Below, one piece after another: positions 33,923-42,567 of a stretch of DNA of 64,000 bases. Source of the DNA: Methanothermobacter sp. CaT2 (GTDB taxonomy: Archaea; Methanobacteriota; Methanobacteria; Methanobacteriales; Methanothermobacteraceae); assembly GCF_000828575.1 (NCBI RefSeq), contig NZ_AP011952.1, positions 186,001 to 250,000 on the forward strand. The letters are read 5' to 3'. Below the pieces are notes generated by a model, which did not search any database, was not told the origin of the DNA, and saw nothing but the letters and a program-made list of their open reading frames with translations. Made by a program: the position numbers and the translations under genes. Position 1 is the stretch's first letter; each line of letters starts with the position of its first letter.

Positions 33923-36585
33923 AACCCAACCCTTTATTTTTTAACTTTTTTTTTGAATCTCAGTAGAGGTCTAACCTTATTTTCCGCATCACTTAAACAT
34001 GAACCCTGTTTCATGGGAGTTCAGTGAAAATTTTTTATCCTATAATCATTATATATACTCAAGGGGGTTTACATGATAAAGATAATTACATGGCTCTTTC
34101 TGTTTCTTGTGGGGATAATGCTTATCCCTGGATGTGTCAGCGCAGCCGATATCTATGTCAACGCCACTGGGGGGTCCGATGATAATGATGGGCTCTCATG
34201 GGCGGCTGCCAAGGCAACCATTGGAAACGCGACCCTCTCCGCGGCCTCAGGTGACAGGATCTGGCTCGCGGATGGTGAATACAGGGGTGTTGGTAACAGG
34301 GACGTGCTGATAGACAGGAACCTCACCATCACCGGACAGTCAACCACCGGTACAGTGATTGATTGTGAAGCAATGGGCAGGGCCTTCAATGTGTCCTCGG
34401 GTACGGTCCTGGTCCTCAGGAACCTCACGCTGAGAAATGGCAGTGCATTTGAGGGCGGGGCGGTGATGAACCACGGCGAGCTCCAGGTGGAGAACTGCAT
34501 CCTCACCTGCAACACCGCAGCCGGGGGCGGCGCCATCTACAGTGACGGTACAGTGAAACTAACTGAAGGCTACCTCATGGAGAACAGCGCAGAGGATGGT
34601 GGTGCAGTATACAGTAAGGGGGTCCTTGAGGTTACAGAATCAATCTTCAACGGTAATGAGGCCTCAGGGTGTGGGGGGTCCATATACAGCGCCCCATACT
34701 CATCCCTTAACATCAGAGACTCATCATTTGTACTTGGCCGTGCAGGGACTGGTGGCGCGATTTACACTGGAGGAGATACAACCATATGCGACTCCACCAT
34801 TGCAATGAACACCGCAGACAGCCATGGTGGCGGGTTATATGTGTGGGCAGCAGACGCCACGGAAATCACGGTTACTGTGACCAACTCCATGTTTCTCTAC
34901 AACAATGCAAGCTATGGTGGGGGAATCTCAGGATTCAGAAACCCTGATGATTCATTACTGAATTTACAGGTTTCGAACTCCCTCTTCAGGTCAAACCTTG
35001 CAGATTACGGTGCCGGTATCCATGCAGAAAATGTTAACACCACAGTATCAGGGTGCACCTTTGAGGAGAACGTGGCATCAGCACACGGCGGCGGAATCAG
35101 GAACAACTACGGCAACATCACCGTTAGCAGAAGCACATTCACAGATAACAGGGCAGCATACGCTGGTGGCGGTGTAAGTTCTTTCCTTGCGGTGCTTGCA
35201 AATATCACAGAATCCACTTTCACAGGTAACACTGCAGAGTCATGGAATACAGGATCAGCGGTCCTCAGCTACTTCACGGTTACAGTGATAGGCTTCTGCC
35301 GCATCCTGGATAACCCTGGTGTCGATGTATTCTGTGAGGACGGCCCGGGAGTGGATGCCAGGTTCAACTGGTGGGGCTGTAACACACCGGACTTCACCGA
35401 ACTCACAGCAGGTGATGTTGCTGCAGCACCATGGATGGTCCTCACATTAACCGCAAATCCAGCGGCTGTTGCTGCCGGGGCCACCTCAGTCATAACAGCC
35501 GACCTGAGGCATGACAGTGCCGGGGGATACCATGACACATTCTTCGTCCCCTACACAGATAATGTGGACTTCTCGGCCACCGCAGGGAGCATCGATGATG
35601 CTGTGATGTCCCATGGAACTGCATCCTCAACACTCACAGATCTGGCAGCACCGGGTACAGTGACAGTGAACGGGGCCCTTGACGATGAAAGCGCCTCAGT
35701 GGATGTGAATGTCCTCAAGGTTCCATCAGCCATCACAGTGGAAGACACTGAAACTGTTGAGGGCGATGCATTCAATTTAAGGGCACGTTTAATGGCACAG
35801 AACCCAATCCCAGGTAAGGTCATCATTTTCAGGATAAATGGGGTTCAGATGGGGGGTTCAACCACAGGTTCAGATGGATGGGCAACCCTCAACCTTCCAG
35901 GAGTATTCCCGCCAGGTCTCTACAATGTGACTGCAGAGTTCCAGGGTGATGAACTCCTCAATAACAGTTCATCCCGGGCAGACCTCAGGATCCTCAGGAA
36001 GGCGGCATTTGAACTCTCAAACCTCACCGTAGTTCCACTCTCAGGGGCAGCTCCCCTCAGGATCAGTGTCTCTGCCAGGGTCAGGAATACCGGTGAGGCC
36101 CCGGGTGATTACCGTGCAGAGCTCCTTGTGAATTCGGCCCCGGTTGCATCAGTGGTGATTTCACTTGCCGCCGGCGAATCAGGGGATGTGAGGTTCAACC
36201 ACACCATCACCAGGGATGGTGTGTACCTGGTGACAGTGGGGGGCCTTCCTGCAAGGACGGTTACGGTTAAATCCCAGGGTTTAACTGTTAAACAGATTGC
36301 AGCTGCCGCTCTGAGTGTGAGGAACCACTATGCACGCTACCGTAAACTACCAGCATCTGTAACAGTGGCCGGTAAGGCTTACAGCATGCCTCAGTTCCTG
36401 GATTTACTTGCACGCGCCACGGTACAGCTCAACTCAGGAAACCAGAATCCACTGAAACCACGTGCTGTTGGTTACCTTGGTAGCACAGGCACATGGAGGT
36501 CAGGTAAACTCTCAAGGCCAGCCTACGTGTCAGTGGCAGTCAGTATCAGGAACTTCATAAACAGCCAGGGAAGGGCACCCAGGTA
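32156..36585 (+). repeat. Near-identical blocks shared by the two surface-protein genes
   Basis: Three blocks are almost identical at DNA level between the tandem genes: the mature N-terminus (32156-32379 and 34145-34368), a mid-helix block (from 32828 and from 35054, about 95 bases) and the C-terminal pseudomurein-binding block (about 33617-33810 and 36392-36585). Sequence between the blocks is clearly more diverged. This points to gene conversion or recent partial duplication, and makes recombination between the genes likely. Confidence 0.8.
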
Positions 36586-36697
36586 TGCCTCAACATCATA
36601 CGGGCAGGTGAGCTTTGTTCGCCTGGTATACGTATACAGCAGGGTACTGGCGTTCTACGGTGCAAATGGTAGGTTACCGGGTGATATAACAATTTAA
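34073..36697 (+). CDS. Secreted beta-helix protein with pseudomurein-binding repeats, copy 2
   Basis: An 874-residue paralogue of the preceding gene. The signal peptide ends after GCVSA. The long right-handed beta-helix covers about residues 28-465 and has more coils than copy 1. It is followed by Ig-like domains (SAITVEDTETVEGDAFNL near 560, and a CARDB-like FELSNLTVVPLSGAAPLRI domain near 645-735) that copy 1 lacks. The same three pseudomurein-binding repeats lie at the C-terminus. AAGGGGG precedes the ATG and TATA-like ATTATATATA lies at 34048-34057. It is probably a longer wall-anchored fibre or adhesin. Confidence 0.9.
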   Translation: MIKIITWLFLFLVGIMLIPGCVSAADIYVNATGGSDDNDGLSWAAAKATIGNATLSAASGDRIWLADGEYRGVGNRDVLIDRNLTITGQSTTGTVIDCEAMGRAFNVSSGTVLVLRNLTLRNGSAFEGGAVMNHGELQVENCILTCNTAAGGGAIYSDGTVKLTEGYLMENSAEDGGAVYSKGVLEVTESIFNGNEASGCGGSIYSAPYSSLNIRDSSFVLGRAGTGGAIYTGGDTTICDSTIAMNTADSHGGGLYVWAADATEITVTVTNSMFLYNNASYGGGISGFRNPDDSLLNLQVSNSLFRSNLADYGAGIHAENVNTTVSGCTFEENVASAHGGGIRNNYGNITVSRSTFTDNRAAYAGGGVSSFLAVLANITESTFTGNTAESWNTGSAVLSYFTVTVIGFCRILDNPGVDVFCEDGPGVDARFNWWGCNTPDFTELTAGDVAAAPWMVLTLTANPAAVAAGATSVITADLRHDSAGGYHDTFFVPYTDNVDFSATAGSIDDAVMSHGTASSTLTDLAAPGTVTVNGALDDESASVDVNVLKVPSAITVEDTETVEGDAFNLRARLMAQNPIPGKVIIFRINGVQMGGSTTGSDGWATLNLPGVFPPGLYNVTAEFQGDELLNNSSSRADLRILRKAAFELSNLTVVPLSGAAPLRISVSARVRNTGEAPGDYRAELLVNSAPVASVVISLAAGESGDVRFNHTITRDGVYLVTVGGLPARTVTVKSQGLTVKQIAAAALSVRNHYARYRKLPASVTVAGKAYSMPQFLDLLARATVQLNSGNQNPLKPRAVGYLGSTGTWRSGKLSRPAYVSVAVSIRNFINSQGRAPRYASTSYGQVSFVRLVYVYSRVLAFYGANGRLPGDITI

Positions 36698-36735
36698 AAC
36701 CCTTTATTTATTTTTTGTCTTCAATGATAACCTCT

Positions 36736-37166
36736 TCATTTATTCTCAAGGGTCTCAAGGGTTTTTCTGATCTTTTCGGTGAATTCATGAAAATCCCTGA
36801 GGTGTTCCCTGAGGATCCTGAATGTTATACGGTCATCTATCTTACCATACCTGTGGACCACGATGTTTCTGAATCCCCTCATTGCCTTTACTTTCCTGAA
36901 GGTTTCCTTGTCTATTATTCCGGCTCCCAGAAGGTTCTCAAGCACATCACCATCTGATCCAGGACACCGAGTTTCAGGTCGGAGTTGAGGATGGAACATA
37001 TGTCAAAGACATTTTCAACAGCAAACTCAAGCCTCTTGTACATCCCATCCCTTACAAGGCCAAGACCCCGGAACTCCTCAAAGGTTTCAGGAAGGTTATC
37101 ATCTATAAGATTTACGCTTTCCTCAATCTCACTTATCTTCGTGAGTATGATGGACTTTCTTATCAT
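36736..37166 (-). pseudogene. hepT: HepT-type HEPN toxin gene with an apparent one-base deletion
   Basis: From ATG 37166 (GAGGTGA 6 bases upstream) the frame gives MIRKSIILTKISEIEESV through NSDLKLGV and then loses homology. One base must be added near 36962 (CC to CCC on the coding strand) to continue as PGSDGDVLENLLGAGII through the HEPN motif RNIVVHRY to TGA 36736. The restored protein is about 143 residues with intact R-x4-H-x-Y. As it stands, the toxin is truncated before its active site. Sequencing error cannot be excluded. Confidence 0.75.
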
Positions 37167-37171
37167 GATAT

Positions 37172-37561
37172 TCACCTCATGGGGGCCATGCCGATGTAAT
37201 CATAGAAGCGGTGTTTGAAGTCATCGAATTCCTTCACTGTCTCCCATGCAATGTCATGGAGGAATCTTTCACTGTCACAGTATATGACCTCACCCCTGAG
37301 TACCTGGACCCTCACATAGAGTGGGAGCTGCTGGAATATCTGGACATCGAATATTTCATCCACCTCACAGAGGACTCTCAGCCTGAAATCCGCTGCCTCA
37401 TCAGGGGTTCCATCATAGTACACTGCAAGGTCTATATCAGACCACCCCTCCCCCCTGAGGGCTGAGCCATAGAGTATTATGAACCTGACCCTGTCAGCGT
37501 CCTTGAAACTCCTTATCACACTGAGGAACTCATCAATGCGGGTTCTGATAGATTCATTCAT
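37172..37561 (-). CDS. mntA: MntA-type minimal nucleotidyltransferase antitoxin, second module
   Basis: A 129-residue nucleotidyltransferase with LYGSALRGEGWSDIDLAVYY near residues 30-49 (GS motif and DxD). It belongs to a different subgroup from the protein at 31058. It is upstream of the frameshifted HepT gene on the minus strand, with a 5-base gap. If the toxin is really broken, the antitoxin may persist as a relic or protect against a related toxin. Confidence 0.85.
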   Translation of the reverse strand: MNESIRTRIDEFLSVIRSFKDADRVRFIILYGSALRGEGWSDIDLAVYYDGTPDEAADFRLRVLCEVDEIFDVQIFQQLPLYVRVQVLRGEVIYCDSERFLHDIAWETVKEFDDFKHRFYDYIGMAPMR

Positions 37562-37624
37562 ATGGTTACTATAGTCATTCTATATCTTAAATTGCTGGTC
37601 ATGTACTTTCACAGCCAGATAATA

Positions 37625-37840
37625 ATGCTGCTGATTGAAATGATCAGATCCATGTTCAGAGGGCCACTGAGGCAAAGTGGGAACTCAAATCTACCGTCCC
37701 TGAATATCGGTAAGGCTGTCGTGGCTGGACTCATGGTACCGGTCCCTGCAATGGTGAAGATAGGTGAATTCACAGGCAAGCTGTCTGGTGGAGACCCGGA
37801 CGTGGAGTCAATCTGGCGTGGGATGAGGGGTAAAGGATAA
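37625..37840 (+). CDS. Small hypothetical protein
   Basis: A possible 71-residue protein (MLLIEMIRSMFRGPLRQ to WRGMRGKG), 8 bases upstream of the DUF1232 gene and co-directional. It has a short hydrophobic middle (AVVAGLMVPVPAMVKIG). No family is recognised and the ribosome binding site is weak. The opposite strand is also open here, so coding status is uncertain; position in a likely operon is the main support. Confidence 0.35.
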   Translation: MLLIEMIRSMFRGPLRQSGNSNLPSLNIGKAVVAGLMVPVPAMVKIGEFTGKLSGGDPDVESIWRGMRGKG

Positions 37841-37848
37841 GTATCATC

Positions 37849-38301
37849 ATGGCCAAGAGAATTACAGTGGTTTCCATGACAGAGGCAGATTTTAAGGATT
37901 TCTATGATGTGCTGGTTGAGAACCTTGAGTCCTTCAACGGGGAATATGCATCCTTCATAGACCATGGCCCGAAACTCTTCAAGCTCCTCGCGGACTTTCT
38001 GGGCTATGAGCACCTCAAGAGCCAGCTCAAACTCAAAATAAGCGCGGCAATAGCCTACTATGTTGTACCCATGGATGTCATCCCCGAGACGGTCTACGGT
38101 GCCTACGGGTACATTGACGACATCTTCATAACAGCCTACGTCATAAGGATCCTGGCGGACGTCTATGGCTACGAGTTCCTCTCAGAGTACTGGGAGGGAG
38201 AGGAAGACCTTGAGGAGGTTGTTGAACTCTGCTATGAGAGGTCAAAGGAGGTCCTCAGGGAGAAGACAACCGATGTGCTGGAATATGTGGGTTTGATCTG
38301 A
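37849..38301 (+). CDS. DUF1232 (YkvA-like) protein
   Basis: A 150-residue protein. The DUF1232 signature lies near residues 65-100: KISAAIAYYVVPMDVIPETV followed by GYIDDIFITAYVI. The segment is amphipathic and probably membrane-associated. The function of the family is unknown; members often sit near stress or conflict genes. The stop directly abuts the end of the convergent zinc-finger gene. Confidence 0.85.
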   Translation: MAKRITVVSMTEADFKDFYDVLVENLESFNGEYASFIDHGPKLFKLLADFLGYEHLKSQLKLKISAAIAYYVVPMDVIPETVYGAYGYIDDIFITAYVIRILADVYGYEFLSEYWEGEEDLEEVVELCYERSKEVLREKTTDVLEYVGLI

Positions 38302-40386
38302 TCAGCTGTTTTCCCGGACTCTGTTCTCCCAGTTCCTGGCCTCAAGGACCCCAAGGATGTCATCAAGTGATTCCTTCTCCACAGTCAGTTCAATGAGTAG
38401 TTCAAAACACTCATCATTCCTCAGGATCATGCACTTCTTCATTGATGGCAGGAGGTCCCCCAGTTCATTCATGGTATCCATGAGACCGTTACCACTCACA
38501 AGTCCGTTCATCATGAGGTTGAGGCTTTCACCGGCGGGGTTTATGTAGATTATCTCCTTTCTGTGGGTAGTGTCCCCTGCGGGGACAGGTTCTGCTGTTA
38601 TTTCTTGTTCTATTCCTGTAACCGGGGTTTCTTCTGGCTTCACAGTCAGTGTGTCCAGGGTTTCTTCAGCATCTGATCCATGGTACCGGAGGTAGATCTC
38701 CTCAATTTCAGGGTTGTGTTTAAGAAGGAATCCTTCGGGACTCTCCTCAATGAGGTCATGCTCCTGGAGGGTCCAGATCCTGGCATCCAGGGTCCCGGGT
38801 TCATCAAAGTGTTCAGCCAGTTCCTCCCTTTTGAAGGGCCCTTTACCCACGATCTCCCTGATGTCCCTGAATATGTCCCATGCCAGTATCCGGTCATAGC
38901 ATTCCCGGCACTCATCCCGTTTTCCGTCAACTGTACTGTAGAAGCTGGATTTCTTGAGTTTCCTGCCGCAGATGGGGCAGGTTCTGATCATGTCTGATTC
39001 TGTAACAAGTTCCCCTTCACCATAGGCCTCGTGGAAGACTCTGAGTTCCTCGTCCGGTTTAAGGGTGTAGGTTTCGAAGGCCGGGTTGCTCTCGATGAGG
39101 TCAAAGTCCTGCAGCAGCCAGATATGGCCAGTGATGATAACCCTCTCATCCTCACTTTCTATGATGTCGTCAACAGCAAATTCAACCCCTGGTTCAACAA
39201 GCTTTCTTATCTCAGCGAGGGCATCTGCAGCGCAGCGCCTCCTTGAGCATTCCCTGCACATGGGGGAGGTTCCATCGGATGAATTGAATTCTGTGGCGGG
39301 TTTTACCTCCCCGCACACTGAGCACTCAAGTTCACCCTTTTCAGGTGCCGCGGTGCTTCCTGTCTGGGCTGGCTCACCAGATACTGATCTGAGCCCTTTA
39401 AGCCCCACGTTCTCTATGATGAACTTCTGGACCTCCTCTTCGGGTTTTAACCTGCAGGTACCTGATTCCCCGTCCTGCTCAAGGAGGTTGAACTCTTCGA
39501 GTATCCAGATCATGGCTGTGAATTCTGTTCTCTCCACGTCATCCATCCCGGCTGTGTAAACGGCAACTTTAATCTCATCCCCGGCTTTAAATGTTCTGAG
39601 GATTCTTTCAAGGGATTCAAGGGCATAGAGTCTCCTTGAGCATTCCCTGCAGATCCCCTGGGACCTCTCAGTTTCGGTTTCAAGCTCTTTCTGGCAGCCA
39701 GAACAGAGTTCAAGGCCACTGACGGGTACTTCAGGTAATAAATCTTTTCGCTGATGGGATTCTACCGCTGGAGCTTCTTCATCTATTGTTTGATCCGTTT
39801 CCTCTGCTCTGGAGGGGGTCCCGGGTTCATTCTCCAGTATCCCCCCTGTTTTCAGGGCGTTCGGGTCACCATCAGATCCGGCTTCCTGGGTCCATAGGTC
39901 ATCATTCAGGTTTTCAGGATTATGTTCATCCCCGGCTGAATCATAAGGTTCATTCATGAATTCTTCAGGTCTCACTGCGGCCCTGAGAAGTGATTCGGCT
40001 GCAGATTTGAAGCCCAGGTTGAGTTCCATGAAGTCATCGCATTTTTCAGATAACACGTAAAGGGTTCTGAAGCTATTGAGGCCCTGATTCTTTATGAACC
40101 CGTTCCCTTCACTGCTGACATGCTTCTTTATGAATCCCTCCCTTAGGAGAATCCAGAATAGCAGGGAGCCGAGTTCCTCATCATCCTTAAAGTCATCGAA
40201 GTTGAAGGGTTCCCTTCCCTGAAGTGTTTCAATGGCCTTTAAAATTCGATATTTATCGTAGCATTCCCTGCAGACGCCCAGGTTCTCAGCGCCGCAGTTT
40301 TCACAGGATGAAGAAGATGATTTACTGCCGCAGGATAGGCATAAAAGTTTATCTGATTCTCTACAGCAGAGGACGCAGTTATTCAT
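38302..40386 (-). CDS. Four-module zinc-finger/winged-helix protein in a BREX-like island
   Basis: A 694-residue protein built of four repeats of about 100 residues. Each has a treble-clef-like zinc unit (C-x2-C, then C-x2-C: for example CPICGRKL and CRECYDR; CSVCGEVK and CRECSRR) followed by a helical unit ending in a conserved pattern like ARIWTLQEHDLIEESP, which looks like a winged helix. Modules lie near residues 1-110, 225-340, 350-460 and 465-570. An acidic linker follows module 1, and a C-terminal domain (LMMNGLVSGNGLMDTM...) is unassigned. ATG 40386 is preferred over TTG 40404. It is divergent from the EVE-like/BrxD/BrxHI operon and could be its nucleic-acid sensor or regulator. Confidence 0.7.
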   Translation of the reverse strand: MNNCVLCCRESDKLLCLSCGSKSSSSSCENCGAENLGVCRECYDKYRILKAIETLQGREPFNFDDFKDDEELGSLLFWILLREGFIKKHVSSEGNGFIKNQGLNSFRTLYVLSEKCDDFMELNLGFKSAAESLLRAAVRPEEFMNEPYDSAGDEHNPENLNDDLWTQEAGSDGDPNALKTGGILENEPGTPSRAEETDQTIDEEAPAVESHQRKDLLPEVPVSGLELCSGCQKELETETERSQGICRECSRRLYALESLERILRTFKAGDEIKVAVYTAGMDDVERTEFTAMIWILEEFNLLEQDGESGTCRLKPEEEVQKFIIENVGLKGLRSVSGEPAQTGSTAAPEKGELECSVCGEVKPATEFNSSDGTSPMCRECSRRRCAADALAEIRKLVEPGVEFAVDDIIESEDERVIITGHIWLLQDFDLIESNPAFETYTLKPDEELRVFHEAYGEGELVTESDMIRTCPICGRKLKKSSFYSTVDGKRDECRECYDRILAWDIFRDIREIVGKGPFKREELAEHFDEPGTLDARIWTLQEHDLIEESPEGFLLKHNPEIEEIYLRYHGSDAEETLDTLTVKPEETPVTGIEQEITAEPVPAGDTTHRKEIIYINPAGESLNLMMNGLVSGNGLMDTMNELGDLLPSMKKCMILRNDECFELLIELTVEKESLDDILGVLEARNWENRVRENS

Positions 40387-40529
40387 ATGGCATACTCCCC
40401 TCAATACAGTATAATTTAATGTTTTTACAGCTACTTAAATCATTAACATTTACAGGGTTATAAAAAAATTTATCTATCAATTTTTAGAAACATTTAAATG
40501 ACTTTAATGCCATAAAAGGGGGTTTTTAC

Positions 40530-41300
40530 ATAATAAAACAGAAAAGACTGGTCCCCAGGGGTAAGTCCAGATACTGGCTTCACAGAATAGATGATGATGT
40601 CCTTGAAGATATATCTGAGAACCTCGTGATTGGCTCCGTGAGGAAGAGAGGTAAACTTATAAATGAAATCCGATCAGGTGACAGGATATTCCTCTTCAAG
40701 CCCATCCCCCTCAATGGCCGGAGGACACTCTCATTTGTTGCATACACCATGGTTGAAAGTGTGTACAGTGACCCTGAAACCCTCTATGATTACTACGAAT
40801 CCCCCCGGAAGCTGAAGCTCAAGGGTATAAAGTTCTTCAACCCACCCATACCATTAGTTAAATTCAAGGATAAACTTGTTTCCTTTGATTCTAAAAAATG
40901 GTCATCAGCAACGAAATCTGAGTACAGAAAGATAGATGAGGCTGATTTCAGGACCATAAGGTCCAGGGCAAAGTTCATAGAGAAATTCCCCGCCTACCTT
41001 GAGGAGGTATCCTTCAGCATGGATGAATTCATTCTGAACTCCATCATGGGCCTCCACAGCATGCTCAGAAAGGCCGATGGCCGGAAGCAGATGGAGATAA
41101 AATCCTTCATAAAACTCCTTGATGAATTCATCCAGTCCTACGGGATTAACAAATCATATGATGAACTCGAGGAATTCTACTCAATCAACGCCTGGAGGAC
41201 CGGTATAAAACACTACCCTTCACGGGATCCCGAGAGGATAGTAACACTCTACAACAGCAGAGGGGCTGGAAGAGACTTTGGATTGATATCCCTGGAATAG
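40530..41300 (+). CDS. EVE/PUA-like protein upstream of brxD; start codon unclear
   Basis: The reading frame is open from about 40530 and the region KQKRLVPRGKSRYWLHRIDD (from 40536) looks protein-like. A strong ribosome binding site (AAAAGGGGG, 40514-40522) points to about 40530, but the in-frame codons there are ATA ATA, with no ATG, GTG or TTG. The first canonical start is GTG 40626 (224 residues), which has a poor ribosome binding site. Features such as RSGDRIFLFKPI, LKGIKFFNPPIPL and KSEYRKIDEADFRTI suggest an EVE/PUA-like fold that reads modified bases; this is inference. A helical C-terminal domain follows. The BrxD gene starts 11 bases downstream. Confidence 0.62.
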   Translation: MIKQKRLVPRGKSRYWLHRIDDDVLEDISENLVIGSVRKRGKLINEIRSGDRIFLFKPIPLNGRRTLSFVAYTMVESVYSDPETLYDYYESPRKLKLKGIKFFNPPIPLVKFKDKLVSFDSKKWSSATKSEYRKIDEADFRTIRSRAKFIEKFPAYLEEVSFSMDEFILNSIMGLHSMLRKADGRKQMEIKSFIKLLDEFIQSYGINKSYDELEEFYSINAWRTGIKHYPSRDPERIVTLYNSRGAGRDFGLISLE

Positions 41301-41310
41301 GAGGCTTAAT

Positions 41311-42552
41311 ATGAATGCAGAGAGTATCATAAATGCCCTTAAAAATGGCAACGTCCCCCCTGAGGGGGTGGGCGAGATATGTGTCGGGCGTGAGAGGGAA
41401 CTGGAGGAGTTCGACAAGATATTCAGTAAGGTTAAGGATGGGGCTGCGGTAACAAGGTTCCTCAACGGTGAATTCGGGTCGGGGAAGTCCTTCTTCCTGA
41501 AACTCCTGGAGGAAAGGGCCCTTGCAGACAACTTCGTCGTCGCCAAGGTGACACTCAGCAGGGACGTCCCCTTCAACAAGTTCGAGGTCGTCTACAGGAG
41601 CATCGTTGCCTCACTCCGCTGCAAGACAGGCACATCCCTTGAGCACATAATTGAAAAGTGGACCACACAGCTCCGCATGATGGCCCTAATGGAAACTTCG
41701 GACCCCTACCAGCAGGAGAGGATAGTGATAGACAACATAAACAATGACCTCAAGGAGGTCCGTAAACACGCCACAACCTTCGCTGCTGCAATAGAGAACT
41801 ACTACAAGCTCTCTGCACGGGGTGACCAGGAGACAGCAAAGTATGCAATGGCATGGCTCAGCGGTGAGAAGAACATACCCTACACCATAAAGAGACAGTT
41901 CGGTGTCAAGGGTGACATTGACCGGGAAAACGCCTTCAAGTACCTTGAGGCCCTCTCCTCATTCCTCAGGGCACTCAAGTACTCAGGGCTCATAATACTC
42001 ATAGACGAGGCAGAGCACATAATGACCCTACACACAAAGAAGCTGAGGGACACAGCCTACGACTACATGAGGTTCATATACGATGAGTGCAGCCTTGGCA
42101 GATTCCACAACACCCTCTTCATATTTGCAGGGACCCCCGAGTTCTTTGAGGACCCCAAGATGGGTGTGCCATCCTACACCGCACTGAATGAGAGGATAGA
42201 GGACGTCCTCAACACGGAATTCAAGGACCTCAGGAAACCCATAATAAGGCTTGACGGCTTCAAGAAGGACAACCTCATGGAGCTGTCAGATCGCCTCATA
42301 GGTATGCACGAGGAGGTCTATGAATGGGAGGCAAAACCTGTCAGGGAGTCCCTTGATGGTATAATAGCAAGGCATGAGGCCAACGCGGAACTCACAGGTT
42401 ACATTTCACCGAGAAACTTTGTTAAATCATTCATAAGTGTCCTTGATGTTGTCCAGCAGAACCCTGAACTCCGAAGCGAGGAGGAGATCCTTGACCTCTT
42501 CGAGGAGAAGGAGATGGAGTTTGAGGAGTTCGAGGACGAGGACTGGGTTTAG
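41311..42552 (+). CDS. brxD: BrxD-like P-loop ATPase (DUF2791)
   Basis: A 413-residue AAA-type ATPase. Walker A GEFGSGKS is at residues 53-60, Walker B LIILIDEAEH near residue 228, a sensor region FIFAGTPEFF near residue 270, and a conserved VGRERELEEF start. This is the DUF2791 pattern of the BREX ATP-binding protein BrxD. In type 2 BREX, brxD is paired with brxHI, as here, but no pglX methylase, pglZ phosphatase or pglY gene is present in the window. It is 16 bases upstream of the helicase gene. Confidence 0.87.
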   Translation: MNAESIINALKNGNVPPEGVGEICVGRERELEEFDKIFSKVKDGAAVTRFLNGEFGSGKSFFLKLLEERALADNFVVAKVTLSRDVPFNKFEVVYRSIVASLRCKTGTSLEHIIEKWTTQLRMMALMETSDPYQQERIVIDNINNDLKEVRKHATTFAAAIENYYKLSARGDQETAKYAMAWLSGEKNIPYTIKRQFGVKGDIDRENAFKYLEALSSFLRALKYSGLIILIDEAEHIMTLHTKKLRDTAYDYMRFIYDECSLGRFHNTLFIFAGTPEFFEDPKMGVPSYTALNERIEDVLNTEFKDLRKPIIRLDGFKKDNLMELSDRLIGMHEEVYEWEAKPVRESLDGIIARHEANAELTGYISPRNFVKSFISVLDVVQQNPELRSEEEILDLFEEKEMEFEEFEDEDWV

Positions 42553-42567
42553 TCAGGGTGTAATCTG

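Noticed and set aside
36715-36957. Plus-strand frame over the end of the second HepT gene
   Set aside because: It lies opposite the HEPN motif region, which is better explained as coding on the minus strand with a frameshift.
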